Positions 16,961 through 25,651 of a stretch of 64,000 nt of DNA are shown in pieces (within the stretch, counting starts at the first letter, position 1; every line of letters begins with the position of its first letter). The stretch covers positions 233,001-297,000 of the forward strand of contig CAZPUQ010000004.1 in the NCBI GenBank assembly GCA_964589785.1, read 5' to 3'. The notes under the pieces were generated by a model. That model was given only the letters and a program-made list of their open reading frames with translations, had not been told where the DNA came from and made no database searches. The position numbers and the translations under genes are program-made. Source of the stretch: JAGVSR01 sp964589785. GTDB taxonomy: Bacteria > Pseudomonadota > Alphaproteobacteria > Rhizobiales > Hyphomicrobiaceae.

Positions 16961-18319
16961 GTGACGCAGCTCGACCTCTGTTCTTCCCCGCCGCGCGCGG
17001 GGAGGCGGTTTTTTAGGGACCGCGCCCTCTGCCCCGCCGGCTGGCGTAACGGATTAGCCGTTGCGACGATGGCCGCGATGTGTGCAACGGCTGCCGAGGC
17101 CGGCGCTCCGCCGACACCCGCTCCGCCGGCCGCCTCTCCCGCCGCTCCGCCGGCTGCCGCTCCCGCCGCGGCGGAGGCGGCCTCCGACGTGCAGACGCTC
17201 AAGATCCTGATGGTTCGCCAGCTCCGACCGGACCGGCTGCCGCCCCTCTCCTTGCTCGACCTGCCGCCCAAGGACGACGGTCTCGCCGGCGCCCGGCTCG
17301 CCATCGACGACAACAACACGACGGGGCGCTTCCTCAAGCAGAACTTCGCACTCGAACTCATCGAAAGCGAGGACCCGGCCGAACTGATCGCCGAGACGAA
17401 GAAGATGGTCGCGGGCGGCGTCGGCTTCGTCATCACCGACCTCGACGCCAAGGTCACGATCGATCTTGCCGACGCCCTCAAGGGCCTCGATGCGGTGATC
17501 TTCAACGTGTCGGCCCCCGATGAGAACATCCGCGAGGAGGACTGCCGCGCCAACCTCAAACATACCGCGCCCTCGCGCGCCATGCTGGCGGATGGCCTGG
17601 CGCAGTATCTCGCCTGGAAGCGGTGGGGCAACTGGGTGCTCATCGTCGGACCGGCGCCCGAGGACAAGGCCTTCGCGGATGCCTTGCGCCGCAGTGCCCA
17701 GCGCTTCGGCCTGAAGATCGTCGAGGAGCGGACCTTCAACTACGATCCCGGAAGCCGCCGCTCGGACGGCGGCTTCGAGCAGATCCAGCAGCAGATCCCG
17801 ACGTTCACCCAGAAGCTGCCAGAGCACGACGTGCTCGTCGTCGCTGACGAGGGCGAGCTCTTCGGCGAATACTTCCCCTACCGCGCCTGGGACGCGCGTC
17901 CCGTCGTCGGAACGGCCGGGCTCTTTCCCACGAGCTGGCATCCCGCGATCGAGCTGTGGGGCGGCACCCAGTTCCAGAACCGCTTCAAGCGGCTTGCCAA
18001 CCGCCCCATGCGGCCGCTCGACTACAACGCCTGGATGGCCGTGCGCTCGATCGGCGAGGCCGCGACGCGCAAGCAGTCCGTCGAGACGAAGCCGCTCATT
18101 GAATACATGCTCTCGCCCGAGTTCGAGCTCGCCGCCTTCAAGGGTCGCAAGCTCACCTACCGCGCCTGGAACGGTCAGTTGCGCCAGCCGATCGTGCTCG
18201 CCACCGGCAAGATGCACGTGACGGTCTCGCCGCAGCCGGGCTTCCTGCATCAGCACACCGAGCTCGACACGCTCGGCGTCGACAAGCCCGAAACCAAATG
18301 CCGCGCCTACAGCAAATGA
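16961..18319 (+). CDS. ABC substrate-binding protein, PQQ-dependent alcohol dehydrogenase system
   Basis: This periplasmic binding protein of the branched-chain amino-acid type belongs to the family encoded next to PQQ-dependent dehydrogenases. The GTG at 16961 gives 452 residues; ATG at 17069 (MAAMCATAAEA) is an alternative if the leader hairpin at 16985-17014 is untranslated. A signal peptide (LAVATMAAMCATAAEA) precedes a Pro/Ala linker, and the ligand domain begins near VQTLKILMVRQLRP. An ATPase and an ABC-2 permease follow, and this odd pairing of a binding protein with an exporter-type permease is a known feature of the family. Confidence 0.83.
   Translation: MTQLDLCSSPPRAGRRFFRDRALCPAGWRNGLAVATMAAMCATAAEAGAPPTPAPPAASPAAPPAAAPAAAEAASDVQTLKILMVRQLRPDRLPPLSLLDLPPKDDGLAGARLAIDDNNTTGRFLKQNFALELIESEDPAELIAETKKMVAGGVGFVITDLDAKVTIDLADALKGLDAVIFNVSAPDENIREEDCRANLKHTAPSRAMLADGLAQYLAWKRWGNWVLIVGPAPEDKAFADALRRSAQRFGLKIVEERTFNYDPGSRRSDGGFEQIQQQIPTFTQKLPEHDVLVVADEGELFGEYFPYRAWDARPVVGTAGLFPTSWHPAIELWGGTQFQNRFKRLANRPMRPLDYNAWMAVRSIGEAATRKQSVETKPLIEYMLSPEFELAAFKGRKLTYRAWNGQLRQPIVLATGKMHVTVSPQPGFLHQHTELDTLGVDKPETKCRAYSK
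16985..17014 (+). terminator. terminator/attenuator-like hairpin at the start of the quinoprotein ABC operon
   Basis: A perfect seven-base stem TCCCCGC/GCGGGGA (16985-16991, 16997-17003) is followed after five bases by six T residues (17009-17014). It lies downstream of the extended -10 candidate and upstream of the possible ATG at 17069, so it could stop transcripts early. If translation starts at the GTG 16961 it is inside the coding region. Confidence 0.5.
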
Positions 18320-18378
18320 TGCGGACCACCCGGACCGGCCGCGCGCCGTGTCTTCACCCCCAGCCCAGAGGTTACTTC

Positions 18379-19395
18379 GTGAACGGTACGACCAATCTTG
18401 CGACGCTTGCCGGACTGTCGCTGGCGTCTCTCATTCTCGCGGCCGAGCCCGCCGCCGCCTACAAGCTCTTCGTCTCCAACGAGAAGGAGAACACGATCAG
18501 CGTGATCGACAGCGAGAAGCTGGAGGTCGTGCACACCATCAAGACCGGCAACCGGCCGCGCGGCATCATCCTGTCCAAGGACGGCAAGTGGGTCATCGTC
18601 GCCACGAGCGACGACAACCGGCTTCAGGTCTACGACGCGCACACCTTCGAGTACGTCAAGGATCTCCCGTCGGGGCCCGACCCCGAGCTGCCGATCCTGC
18701 ATGCCTCGGGCAATCCTCTCTACGTCTCCAACGAGGACGACAACCTCGTGACCGTCGTCGACATCCACAAGGGCACCATCATCACCGACATTCCCGTCGG
18801 CGTGGAGCCCGAGGGCATGGGCATGAGCCCCGACGGCAAGGTCCTCGTCAACACGTCGGAGACGACGAACATGGCGCACTTCATCGCCACCGACGGCTTC
18901 AAGAACCTCGACAACGTGCTCGTCGACAACCGTCCGCGCGTCGCCGAGTTCAAGAGCGACGGGTCGGAAGTCTGGGTCAGCGCCGAGATCGGCGGCACGG
19001 TGACCGTCATCGACGCCGCGACGCGCAAGATCAAGGGCAAGATCGGCTTCGATATCCAAGGCATCACGAAGGACGCGATCCAGCCCGTCGGCGTGCGCTT
19101 CAACAAGGACAACTCAAAAGCCTTCGTGGCGCTCGGGCCAGCGAACCGCGTCGCCGTCGTCGATGCCAAGACCTACAAGGTCGAAAAGTATATCCTGGTC
19201 GGCCAGCGCGTGTGGAACCTCGCCTTCACGCCCGACTACAAGCTGCTCTTCACCACCAACGGCACCTCCAACGACGTCACCGTCATTGACGTCGCGACGG
19301 AGAAGGCGATCAAGTCGATCAAGACCGGTCGTTATCCCTGGGGCGTCGTATCCACGATCGACGCGGCCGCACCAGCCCCGGCTGCGGCACCCTAG
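18379..19395 (+). CDS. YVTN-type beta-propeller protein of PQQ-dependent catabolism
   Basis: This is a secreted seven-bladed beta-propeller of about 338 residues. The GTG at 18379 begins a clean signal peptide (NGTTNLATLAGLSLASLILA, cut after AAA). Repeats such as YKLFVSNEKENTISVIDSEK and RPRGIILSKDGKWVIVAT show the YVTN/NHL pattern. The family is consistently encoded beside quinoprotein dehydrogenases; its role is unproven, possibly cofactor or substrate handling in the periplasm. It lies 59 bp past the binding-protein gene. Confidence 0.85.
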   Translation: MNGTTNLATLAGLSLASLILAAEPAAAYKLFVSNEKENTISVIDSEKLEVVHTIKTGNRPRGIILSKDGKWVIVATSDDNRLQVYDAHTFEYVKDLPSGPDPELPILHASGNPLYVSNEDDNLVTVVDIHKGTIITDIPVGVEPEGMGMSPDGKVLVNTSETTNMAHFIATDGFKNLDNVLVDNRPRVAEFKSDGSEVWVSAEIGGTVTVIDAATRKIKGKIGFDIQGITKDAIQPVGVRFNKDNSKAFVALGPANRVAVVDAKTYKVEKYILVGQRVWNLAFTPDYKLLFTTNGTSNDVTVIDVATEKAIKSIKTGRYPWGVVSTIDAAAPAPAAAP

Positions 19396-19476
19396 AGCCG
19401 GGAGCCGCGTCGTAACCTTCAGGCCTCAGGGCCGTTCGATTGGGAGTGCTGAGCGCTCCGGGAAAACGAGGTCATC

Positions 19477-20277
19477 GTGACGATACTCACAACCTCCGAG
19501 ACGGCCGGCGTCCTGCCAACCGCGACCAGCGGCGCCGACGCCCTCGTGGTCGACGGGGTCAGCCATCGCTTCGGGGACAAGCAGGTGCTCGACGACGTCT
19601 CGCTGACGGTCCCCCGCGGCGCGTTCACGGTGCTGCTCGGGCTCAACGGCGCCGGCAAGTCGACCCTCTTTGCGCTCATCACGCGCCTCTACGACAACGT
19701 CTCCGGCGAGATCCGCATCCTCGACCAGGATGTCCGGCGCAAGCCGACGGCGGCACTGAAGCGGCTAGGCGTTGTCTTCCAGAGCCGCACGCTCGACAGC
19801 GACCTCACGCTGCAGCAGAACCTGCTCTATCACGCAGCCCTGCACGGCATCCGCAAGGCGGAGGCCAGGAAGCGCGCGGCCGCGGCCCTCGGCGTCGTCG
19901 GACTGGAGGACCGCGCGCACGACAAGGTGCGCAACCTTTCGGGCGGTCAGGCGCGGCGCGTCGAGATCGCCCGCTCGCTCCTGCATCGGCCGGCACTCCT
20001 GCTCCTCGACGAGGCGACCGTTGGCCTCGACATCGGCTCGCGGGAAAGCGTGCTGTCGATCGTGCGCGGGCTCGTCGAACGCGAGGCAATGGGCGTGCTC
20101 TGGGCGACGCATCTCATCGACGAGGTTGCCCCGACCGACCGCGTGGTCGTATTGCACAAGGGCCGCGTCCTTTATGCCGGCTCCGTTCCGGGCCTTCTCA
20201 GTGCGACGGGCCAGCCGAATGTCCGCGAGGCGTTCCGGGCGATGACGGGCGCGAACGAGGCCGCGGAGGCGGAATGA
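19477..20277 (+). CDS. ABC ATPase, PQQ-dependent alcohol dehydrogenase system
   Basis: This 266-residue ATPase starts at GTG. Walker A is LNGAGKST, the signature NLSGGQARR, and Walker B LLLLDEATVGLD, followed by the H-loop ATHLID. It most resembles ATPases of ABC-2 exporters. The stop overlaps the permease ATG (ATGA), so the two form a complex that may move material out of the cytoplasm for periplasmic alcohol oxidation. The substrate is unknown. Confidence 0.9.
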   Translation: MTILTTSETAGVLPTATSGADALVVDGVSHRFGDKQVLDDVSLTVPRGAFTVLLGLNGAGKSTLFALITRLYDNVSGEIRILDQDVRRKPTAALKRLGVVFQSRTLDSDLTLQQNLLYHAALHGIRKAEARKRAAAALGVVGLEDRAHDKVRNLSGGQARRVEIARSLLHRPALLLLDEATVGLDIGSRESVLSIVRGLVEREAMGVLWATHLIDEVAPTDRVVVLHKGRVLYAGSVPGLLSATGQPNVREAFRAMTGANEAAEAE

Positions 20278-21239
20278 ACGTGGAGATCCCAGTGCGCCCG
20301 ATGGAGACCGAAGCCCCGCGCGGCCAGTCGGCCAGTGCCTACTTCGCCTGCTTTCGCGGCATCGTCTGGCGCGAGGTGCTGCGCTTCCTCTATCAGCGCG
20401 AGCGCTTCTTCTCCGCCCTCGTGCGCCCGCTCGTCTGGCTGTTCATCTTTGCGGCCGGCTTTCGGCAGGTGCTCGGCGTCTCAATCATTCCGCCCTACAC
20501 GACCTACGTTCTCTACGAGACGTTCATCACGCCGGGCCTCATCGGCATGATCCTCCTGTTCAATGCCATGCAGTCGTCGCTCTCCATGGTTTACGACCGC
20601 GAGACCGGCGCCATGCGGACGCTTCTGGTGGCCCCATTCCCGCGCTCGTTCCTGCTGCTGTCGAAGCTGATCGGCGGCGTGGCGGTGGCGGTTCTGCAGG
20701 CCTACACGTTCCTCGTCATCGCCTACTTCTGGGACATCACGCCCCCCTGGCACGGCTACATCACGGTGCTGCCGGCGCTCGTTCTCTCCGGGCTCATGCT
20801 CGGCGCGCTGGCGCTGCTCATGTCGTCGCTCATCCGGCAGCTGGAGAACTTCGCGGGCGTCATGAACTTCGTGATATTCCCGATGTTCTTCGCCTCCTCC
20901 GCCCTCTATCCGCTCTGGCGGGTGCGCGAAGGCAGCCCGCTCATGTACGAGATCGCGCGGTTCAATCCGTTTACGCACGCCGTCGAACTCATCCGGTTCG
21001 CGCTCTACGGCGAAGTCGGCGCCAAGATCGATCCGACGATGACGCCGGCCGCGCCCGGCATCAGCCTCGACGGCGTCCTCGTGCCGCTGCGGTCGGGCGA
21101 GCTTCTTGATCTCACGCACCTTGTGGTCGTCATCCTGTGCACCCTGCTGTTCCTGGGGGCGGCCGTTTTCGCCTATAATCCGTCGAAGGGTCTCATTGCC
21201 CGGCGCGGCGGCCCCGGTGGCAGCGGCAGCGCCGGCTAA
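20274..21239 (+). CDS. ABC-2 type permease, PQQ-dependent alcohol dehydrogenase system
   Basis: This 321-residue inner-membrane permease has about six spans. The ABC-2 signature region is clear in VYDRETGAMRTLLVAPFPRS, followed by MNFVIFPMFFASSALYPLWR. It is translationally coupled to the ATPase before it. A Gly/Arg-rich tail (RRGGPGGSGSAG) ends the protein. Confidence 0.9.
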   Translation: MNVEIPVRPMETEAPRGQSASAYFACFRGIVWREVLRFLYQRERFFSALVRPLVWLFIFAAGFRQVLGVSIIPPYTTYVLYETFITPGLIGMILLFNAMQSSLSMVYDRETGAMRTLLVAPFPRSFLLLSKLIGGVAVAVLQAYTFLVIAYFWDITPPWHGYITVLPALVLSGLMLGALALLMSSLIRQLENFAGVMNFVIFPMFFASSALYPLWRVREGSPLMYEIARFNPFTHAVELIRFALYGEVGAKIDPTMTPAAPGISLDGVLVPLRSGELLDLTHLVVVILCTLLFLGAAVFAYNPSKGLIARRGGPGGSGSAG

Positions 21240-21309
21240 CGGGCGCGGCTGACACGGCCGAGCCTACCCGGCACGACGCACCCACAAAAAGAACGAAGAG
21301 GAACCTCTC

Positions 21310-21963
21310 GTGACCTGCAAGCACCTCCCCCGTCACCTTTCCAGGGCGATCGCACTCGCCGCCGCCGGCCTGCTGGCCACGGCGGCCAGCGCCCTTGCGG
21401 CCGCCGATCCCGCCAACCCCGACTGGCCCTGCGTTCAGAAGAAGGTCGAGAACCTTTCGGCTTCCGCGATCTGGGACGGCCCGCCGATCGATGGCATCAA
21501 GGACTGGGCGGCCGACAGCAAGATCTCGGCCCTCGTCACCAAGCTTGCGTCGCGCCGCGTCCCGATGGAGACGGCGACGGCGGCGATCGACGAGTTCGCC
21601 GGCGCTCAGCCCGAGGCCGAACGGGATGCCGCGCTGACGAAAGTCTTCGCCGGCCTGTTCGAGACCGTCAACAGCCAGCGCCGCAGCATCATCGGCGGCA
21701 TCGAGAAGTTCCAGCGCGCCCAGAAGTCACGCGCGGAAGAGCTCGAGAAGCAGGGCGTCGACATCGCCAAGCTCAAGGGTGACATCGTGGTGGACGACAT
21801 GGGCGCCGTGCCGCCGAGCGAGGAGGAGGAAAAGCTCTATTGGGCCGGCCGCATCTTCCAGGAGCGACAGGGCAACATCCCGATCGCCTGCGAGCTGCCG
21901 GCGATCGTGGAGGAGCGGCTTTTCGAGCTGACGCGCCACATCCGCTCGAAGATGTCGAAGTAG
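21310..21963 (+). CDS. secreted protein of unknown function in the quinoprotein cluster
   Basis: This 217-residue protein starts at GTG with AGAGGA upstream. A signal peptide ends near ALAAAD; the mature protein begins with PDWPCVQKKVENLSASAIW and is mostly helical, with a charged central region (QRAQKSRAEELEKQGVDIAK) and one further Cys (IACELP). I recognise no family. Homologues are expected beside PQQ-associated genes, and its tight spacing (70 bp) after the permease suggests the same operon. Confidence 0.72.
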   Translation: MTCKHLPRHLSRAIALAAAGLLATAASALAAADPANPDWPCVQKKVENLSASAIWDGPPIDGIKDWAADSKISALVTKLASRRVPMETATAAIDEFAGAQPEAERDAALTKVFAGLFETVNSQRRSIIGGIEKFQRAQKSRAEELEKQGVDIAKLKGDIVVDDMGAVPPSEEEEKLYWAGRIFQERQGNIPIACELPAIVEERLFELTRHIRSKMSK

Positions 21964-21993
21964 CGCCTCTCACGTCGCGGCACGGGTGCCGGA

Positions 21994-22614
21994 TCAGGGA
22001 ACGGGCGCAGCCGGTGCGAGATCGTTGCCGAGCGCCTGCCATCCGTCCGTTCCCTCGGGAAACCAGACGACGGCGGAATAGCCCCACGCGACGGCGCGCT
22101 TGGCCGCATTCCAGGACATCCAGCAGTCCTTGAGGCAGAAGAACACGACCGGCCTCTTGGGGTCGTTGCCCGTCAGACGTTCCAGCCGCGTCCGGAAATA
22201 GGTCTCGAAGTCGGGCGAGAGCACGCCGTAGCCGACATTGGGAAGCCAGTGCGCGCCGGGAATGGTCGAGTGCGGCGGATCGCGCCACACGGTACCCGCC
22301 GGAAGGTTCGGCGGCTTGGGCGCGCGCGGATAGACATCGACGAACACCACCGTGCCATCCTGCCCCATCAGGCGCTCGGCCTCGTCCGGCGTGATGACCC
22401 TCGACCCCTTGAGCGTGCGTGGCACGGGCGTCCGGTAGTCGTCGGTGCGGTAGCCCTCCGGCTCGGGCACTTCCGCGGTCGCAACCGGCGGCGACACCGA
22501 TTTCAGATCGACGTTGTCCCCGCCAAGGGCGGGAGCGGCGGCGAAGGCCACGAGCACGGCGAGGCAGCCAAGAGATCGAAAGCGGCCGGTGACGGATCGC
22601 ACCGGCCGCGTCAT
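21994..22614 (-). CDS. PQQ-dependent catabolism-associated CxxxCW (rhodanese-like) protein
   Basis: This periplasmic rhodanese-fold protein of about 206 residues carries the family motif CLKDCWMSWNAAKRA near the C-terminus. The ATG at 22614 is chosen because it gives a normal signal peptide (MTRPVRSVTGRFRSLGCLAV...); a GTG ten codons upstream is possible. Family members are encoded beside quinoprotein dehydrogenases and may do thiol chemistry for the system; no activity is proven. It ends 30 bp from the convergent upstream gene, with a short CGGCAC/GTGCCG hairpin between, and follows xoxJ. Confidence 0.83.
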   Translation of the reverse strand: MTRPVRSVTGRFRSLGCLAVLVAFAAAPALGGDNVDLKSVSPPVATAEVPEPEGYRTDDYRTPVPRTLKGSRVITPDEAERLMGQDGTVVFVDVYPRAPKPPNLPAGTVWRDPPHSTIPGAHWLPNVGYGVLSPDFETYFRTRLERLTGNDPKRPVVFFCLKDCWMSWNAAKRAVAWGYSAVVWFPEGTDGWQALGNDLAPAAPVP

Positions 22615-22656
22615 TCTGTTGTCGGAGGCGCTCGAAATCGTCACGGTCGCGGGTCT

Positions 22657-23493
22657 CTACTTGCGCGGCTCGGTGATGGGCTTCATGTCCTCGTCGAGCA
22701 GGGGTACGTTGTAGCTCAGCAGTATCTGGTCGATATCGCCCTGGCGCTTCCTGATGATCTCGTTGAGCTGGCGCTTCCAATTCGACTCGTTGGCACGCAC
22801 GCCCATGGTGATGCGGTAGTCGACCTTGGCCGTGCCCGGCACGTGCTCGGTGATCGGATGCACGGTGAGCTTGTCGAGATGCGGCTTCAGGAACCAGCCC
22901 GCGAACGGTCCCCACAGCACGCCGACGTCGATCTCTCCCTTCAGGACATCGTCGATGATCTCCTGCTCGGGATTGACGTAGCGGCGATCGACGTTGATGA
23001 GATAAGCCTTGGAATTAGGCATCAGGCCCGCCTTGGCGAGCTGGTCGCCGACCGGGCCGCCCTGGTTGCTCACCCGCTTGCCCTTCAGCCTCGGATCGGA
23101 GAAGGACGTGACGCCTTCCAGGTCGCCACCCTTCTTGTAAAACATCACATAGGTCGTGTGATAGTAGTGGTTGGTGTTCAGCGTGTACTCGTCGGCTTGC
23201 ACGGTGCCGAGCACGAGATCGCATTTCTTGGCCGCGAGCGTGCGCCGGATGAGACCGAACCCGCCCGGGTACCACGTGTATTCGATCGGCACCTTGAGCT
23301 CGTCGGCGACCACCTCCGCGATCTTGTTCTCGAAGCCTTCGCCCTTGTCGTTGGAATAGGGCATGTTCTCCGGAATGGAGCAGACGCGCAGCACCTTGCG
23401 GTTGACGGCGTCCGCCAGGTTGCCGTCGGCGGCCACCGCAGGCGATACGGCCCCGAGCGACACGGCCAAGACGGCCAGCATGGACTTCTTCAT
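22657..23493 (-). CDS. xoxJ: XoxJ, periplasmic binding-protein-like methanol oxidation factor
   Basis: This 278-residue secreted protein of the bacterial extracellular solute-binding family 3 is thought to help activate or mature lanthanide methanol dehydrogenase. A signal peptide (MKKSMLAVLAVSLGAVSPAVA) precedes VNRKVLRVCSIPENMPYSND. Further conserved segments are YTWYPGGFGLIRRTLAAKKC and EIDVGVLWGPFAGWFLK. It is downstream of the cytochromes and xoxF on the same strand, the classic xoxFGJ order. Confidence 0.9.
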   Translation of the reverse strand: MKKSMLAVLAVSLGAVSPAVAADGNLADAVNRKVLRVCSIPENMPYSNDKGEGFENKIAEVVADELKVPIEYTWYPGGFGLIRRTLAAKKCDLVLGTVQADEYTLNTNHYYHTTYVMFYKKGGDLEGVTSFSDPRLKGKRVSNQGGPVGDQLAKAGLMPNSKAYLINVDRRYVNPEQEIIDDVLKGEIDVGVLWGPFAGWFLKPHLDKLTVHPITEHVPGTAKVDYRITMGVRANESNWKRQLNEIIRKRQGDIDQILLSYNVPLLDEDMKPITEPRK

Positions 23494-23787
23494 CGGGCTC
23501 TCGTCAGGTTTTTCCGGCCTCGAACGGCCCGCAGCGGAGCGCGTCCGGCCGGTTGCTTCTCTTTTTGATCGGATCAGAGGCGGACCCCGCCGAATGGCCG
23601 CCTCCGGCTTGCGCCCACACATATAGGATCGTGGGACATCCGCTGCACATGAAGTTCTTGTCATGCGGTCGGCTGCGACCCGTCGCCGGGCGACCCAAGC
23701 CCACCGAGCCCCGGGGCGGATCGCAGAACGCAGTGCGGCGGCCCTGAGTAGAGCCGCCGCGGATGCTCGCTCGCTATGATCGGACGG
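23494..23787 (-). promoter_or_regulatory. gap between the tethered cytochrome and xoxJ
   Basis: This 294-base interval has no convincing gene. It holds a hairpin with eight-base arms GCGGCGGC/GCCGCCGC at 23732-23759, resembling in sequence the one after the second cytochrome, but without a T-tract. It likely terminates or processes the upstream cytochrome message and may hold the xoxJ promoter. Confidence 0.4.
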
Positions 23788-24158
23788 TCAGTCGCCGATG
23801 CAGGCCTTCTCCGCCTCGATCGCTTCCTTCGGCTTGTCGGCGCGCTGGTCGGCGCTGATGCGACCGCCCGGCAGCGCGTCCGTCGCACGGGCCAGCAGAT
23901 ATACGTAGAGGTCGTCGACGTAGCACATGACGTTCTTGTTGTCGCCGAGCGCCGGCATGATGAACTTCGTGCCGCCCACGTCCCGCTCCTGGCCGCTGGC
24001 GACGACCTGCAGGAACTTCGCGTAGTCCATCGTCTTCAGCGAGTCCTTCAGCGCCGGAGCGTAGGTGGAGCCTTCCGCGTTCGGGCCGTGGCAGACGTGG
24101 CATTCGGCGTGATACCGGCGCCAGCCCGAGTACGTCATCCAGTCCACCTTCTTCACGA
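23788..24158 (-). repeat. 371-bp identical duplication, copy 1
   Basis: By eye this segment is identical, base for base, to 25652-26022 (offset 1864). It covers the 3' half of both cytochrome domains to their stop codons. The sequences differ immediately outside both ends, which fits a recent duplication or gene conversion. Confidence 0.93.
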
Positions 24159-25434
24159 CGTCGGTGTTGTCCGTCCCGCGCTCGATGTTGTAGGTCGGCG
24201 ACCCGTCGGGCAGGACCCAGCGCCCGTCTTCCCACTTCTTGCCGTCCTGCGCGGCCGCATTGAGGGCCGGATCCGGAACCGGGCTTTCGGCACCCTCGGT
24301 TTTTTGCGTCGGAAGCGGAGGTGCCGGCGCGGGACCGGCCGCCGCATCAGCAGCCGGCGCTTCGGCAGCCGGAGCGGGCTGAGGGGCTTCCGCGGTCTGG
24401 GTTGGCGCCGGCTCCGGCGACGCTTCAGGAGCCGGTGCAGACTCGGAAGCGGGGGCTGGCGGCGTGGACTCCGCAGTCTGTGCGGGAGCCGGTTCGGGCG
24501 TCGACTCGGGAGCGGGCGTGGTGGCCTCCGGAGCCGGTGCCGACTCGGCAGCCGGTGCCGGCGGCGTGGACTCCGCAGTCTGCGCGGGAGCTGGTTCGGG
24601 CGTCGTCTCAGGAGCGGGCGTGGTGGCTTCCGGAGCCGGCGCGGACTCGGGAGCGGGGGCCGGCGGAGGGGACTCCGCCGTCTGTGCGGGAGCCGGTTCG
24701 GGGGTCGACTCGGGAGCGGGCGTTGCAGCCTCGGGAGCCGGTGCCGACTCGGGAGCAGGTGCCGGCGGCGTGGACTCCGCCGTCTGTGCGGGAGCCGGTT
24801 CGGGCGTCGTCTCGGGTGCCGGCGTTGCGGCCTCCGGAGCCGGCGCGGACTCGGAAGCGGGGGCCGGCGGAGACGACTCCGCCGTCTGTGCGGGAGCCGG
24901 TTCGGGCGTCGTCTCGGGAGCGGGCGTGGTGGCTTCCGGAGCCGGGGCGGGTTCGGGAGCAGGTGCCGGCGGAGACGACTCCGCGGTCTGTGCGGGAGCC
25001 GATTCCGGCGTTGCCTCAGGAGCCGGCGTCGCAGCCTCCGGAGCCGGCGCGGACTCGGGAGCGGGGGCCGGCGGAGACGACTCCGCGGTCTGCGCGGGAG
25101 CGGGTTCCGGCGTCGTCTCGGGAGCGGGCGTGGTGGCCTCCGGAGCCGCGGCGGCCTCGGGAGCGGGGGCCGGCGGAGACGACTCCGCCGTCTGTGTGGG
25201 AGCGGGTTCGGGCGACGGTTCCGGCGTCGCGGCAGGCGCCGGTTCCGGCGCGGGCGCAGCCTCGGGAGCTGGTGCGGGAGACGGAGCGGGCTCCGAGGGA
25301 GCGGTCGCGACGGGCGTATCCGTGGTCTTCGGCGTGTCGGCCTTCTTCTCTTCTTCGCCGCAAGCGCTGAGGCAGAGCGCCAGGGTCAACGCAGCCGCGG
25401 CGCCGGCACGCCGTGCATCAGTCCTACACTTCAT
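23788..25434 (-). CDS. lipoprotein-anchored XoxG-like cytochrome c with long Pro/Ala/Glu repeat linker
   Basis: This 548-residue protein starts MKCRTDARRAGAAAALTLAL and has a lipobox LSAC at residues 22-25, so Cys25 should be lipidated. Residues about 76-350 are tandem 34-residue units of the form EPAPAQTAESSPPAP..., seven full units plus shorter end units. The last 165-170 residues form a cytochrome c domain with heme motif CHVCH and an axial Met in KFIMPALGDN, plus two further Cys. The domain's 371-bp 3' end is identical to that of the adjacent xoxG. The likely role is to hold a XoxG-type heme domain away from a membrane; that is inferred. Confidence 0.88.
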   Translation of the reverse strand: MKCRTDARRAGAAAALTLALCLSACGEEEKKADTPKTTDTPVATAPSEPAPSPAPAPEAAPAPEPAPAATPEPSPEPAPTQTAESSPPAPAPEAAAAPEATTPAPETTPEPAPAQTAESSPPAPAPESAPAPEAATPAPEATPESAPAQTAESSPPAPAPEPAPAPEATTPAPETTPEPAPAQTAESSPPAPASESAPAPEAATPAPETTPEPAPAQTAESTPPAPAPESAPAPEAATPAPESTPEPAPAQTAESPPPAPAPESAPAPEATTPAPETTPEPAPAQTAESTPPAPAAESAPAPEATTPAPESTPEPAPAQTAESTPPAPASESAPAPEASPEPAPTQTAEAPQPAPAAEAPAADAAAGPAPAPPLPTQKTEGAESPVPDPALNAAAQDGKKWEDGRWVLPDGSPTYNIERGTDNTDVVKKVDWMTYSGWRRYHAECHVCHGPNAEGSTYAPALKDSLKTMDYAKFLQVVASGQERDVGGTKFIMPALGDNKNVMCYVDDLYVYLLARATDALPGGRISADQRADKPKEAIEAEKACIGD

Positions 25435-25571
25435 CGCGTTTCTGCTCCCGTTGATGGCAGACCGCTTCCAACGCGGCCGTCGTTTTCTCGGGATAGTATG
25501 CCCGGGAAGTCGGCGATTGAAATAGGCCCTGGCGCAGTTTTTCGATCATTTCTATGATTTAATGGATAGGG

Positions 25572-25616
25572 CTAAAAGAAACGCGGCGGCTCTCGGAAGG
25601 GCCGCCGCGTTTGATT
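25572..25616 (-). terminator. rho-independent terminator downstream of xoxG
   Basis: On the minus strand, about 40 bases past the xoxG stop, a perfect 12-base stem (AAACGCGGCGGC/GCCGCCGCGTTT, near 25580-25613) is followed by TTTCTTTT. It should end the xoxF-xoxG message before the second cytochrome gene. Confidence 0.7.
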
Positions 25617-25651
25617 TGCCGGATGCTTGCCGTCGTCACGGCGGGGCGACC

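Noticed and set aside
24375..25220. CRISPR-like array
   Set aside because: The regular repeats are in-frame coding units of the cytochrome stalk with no unique spacers.
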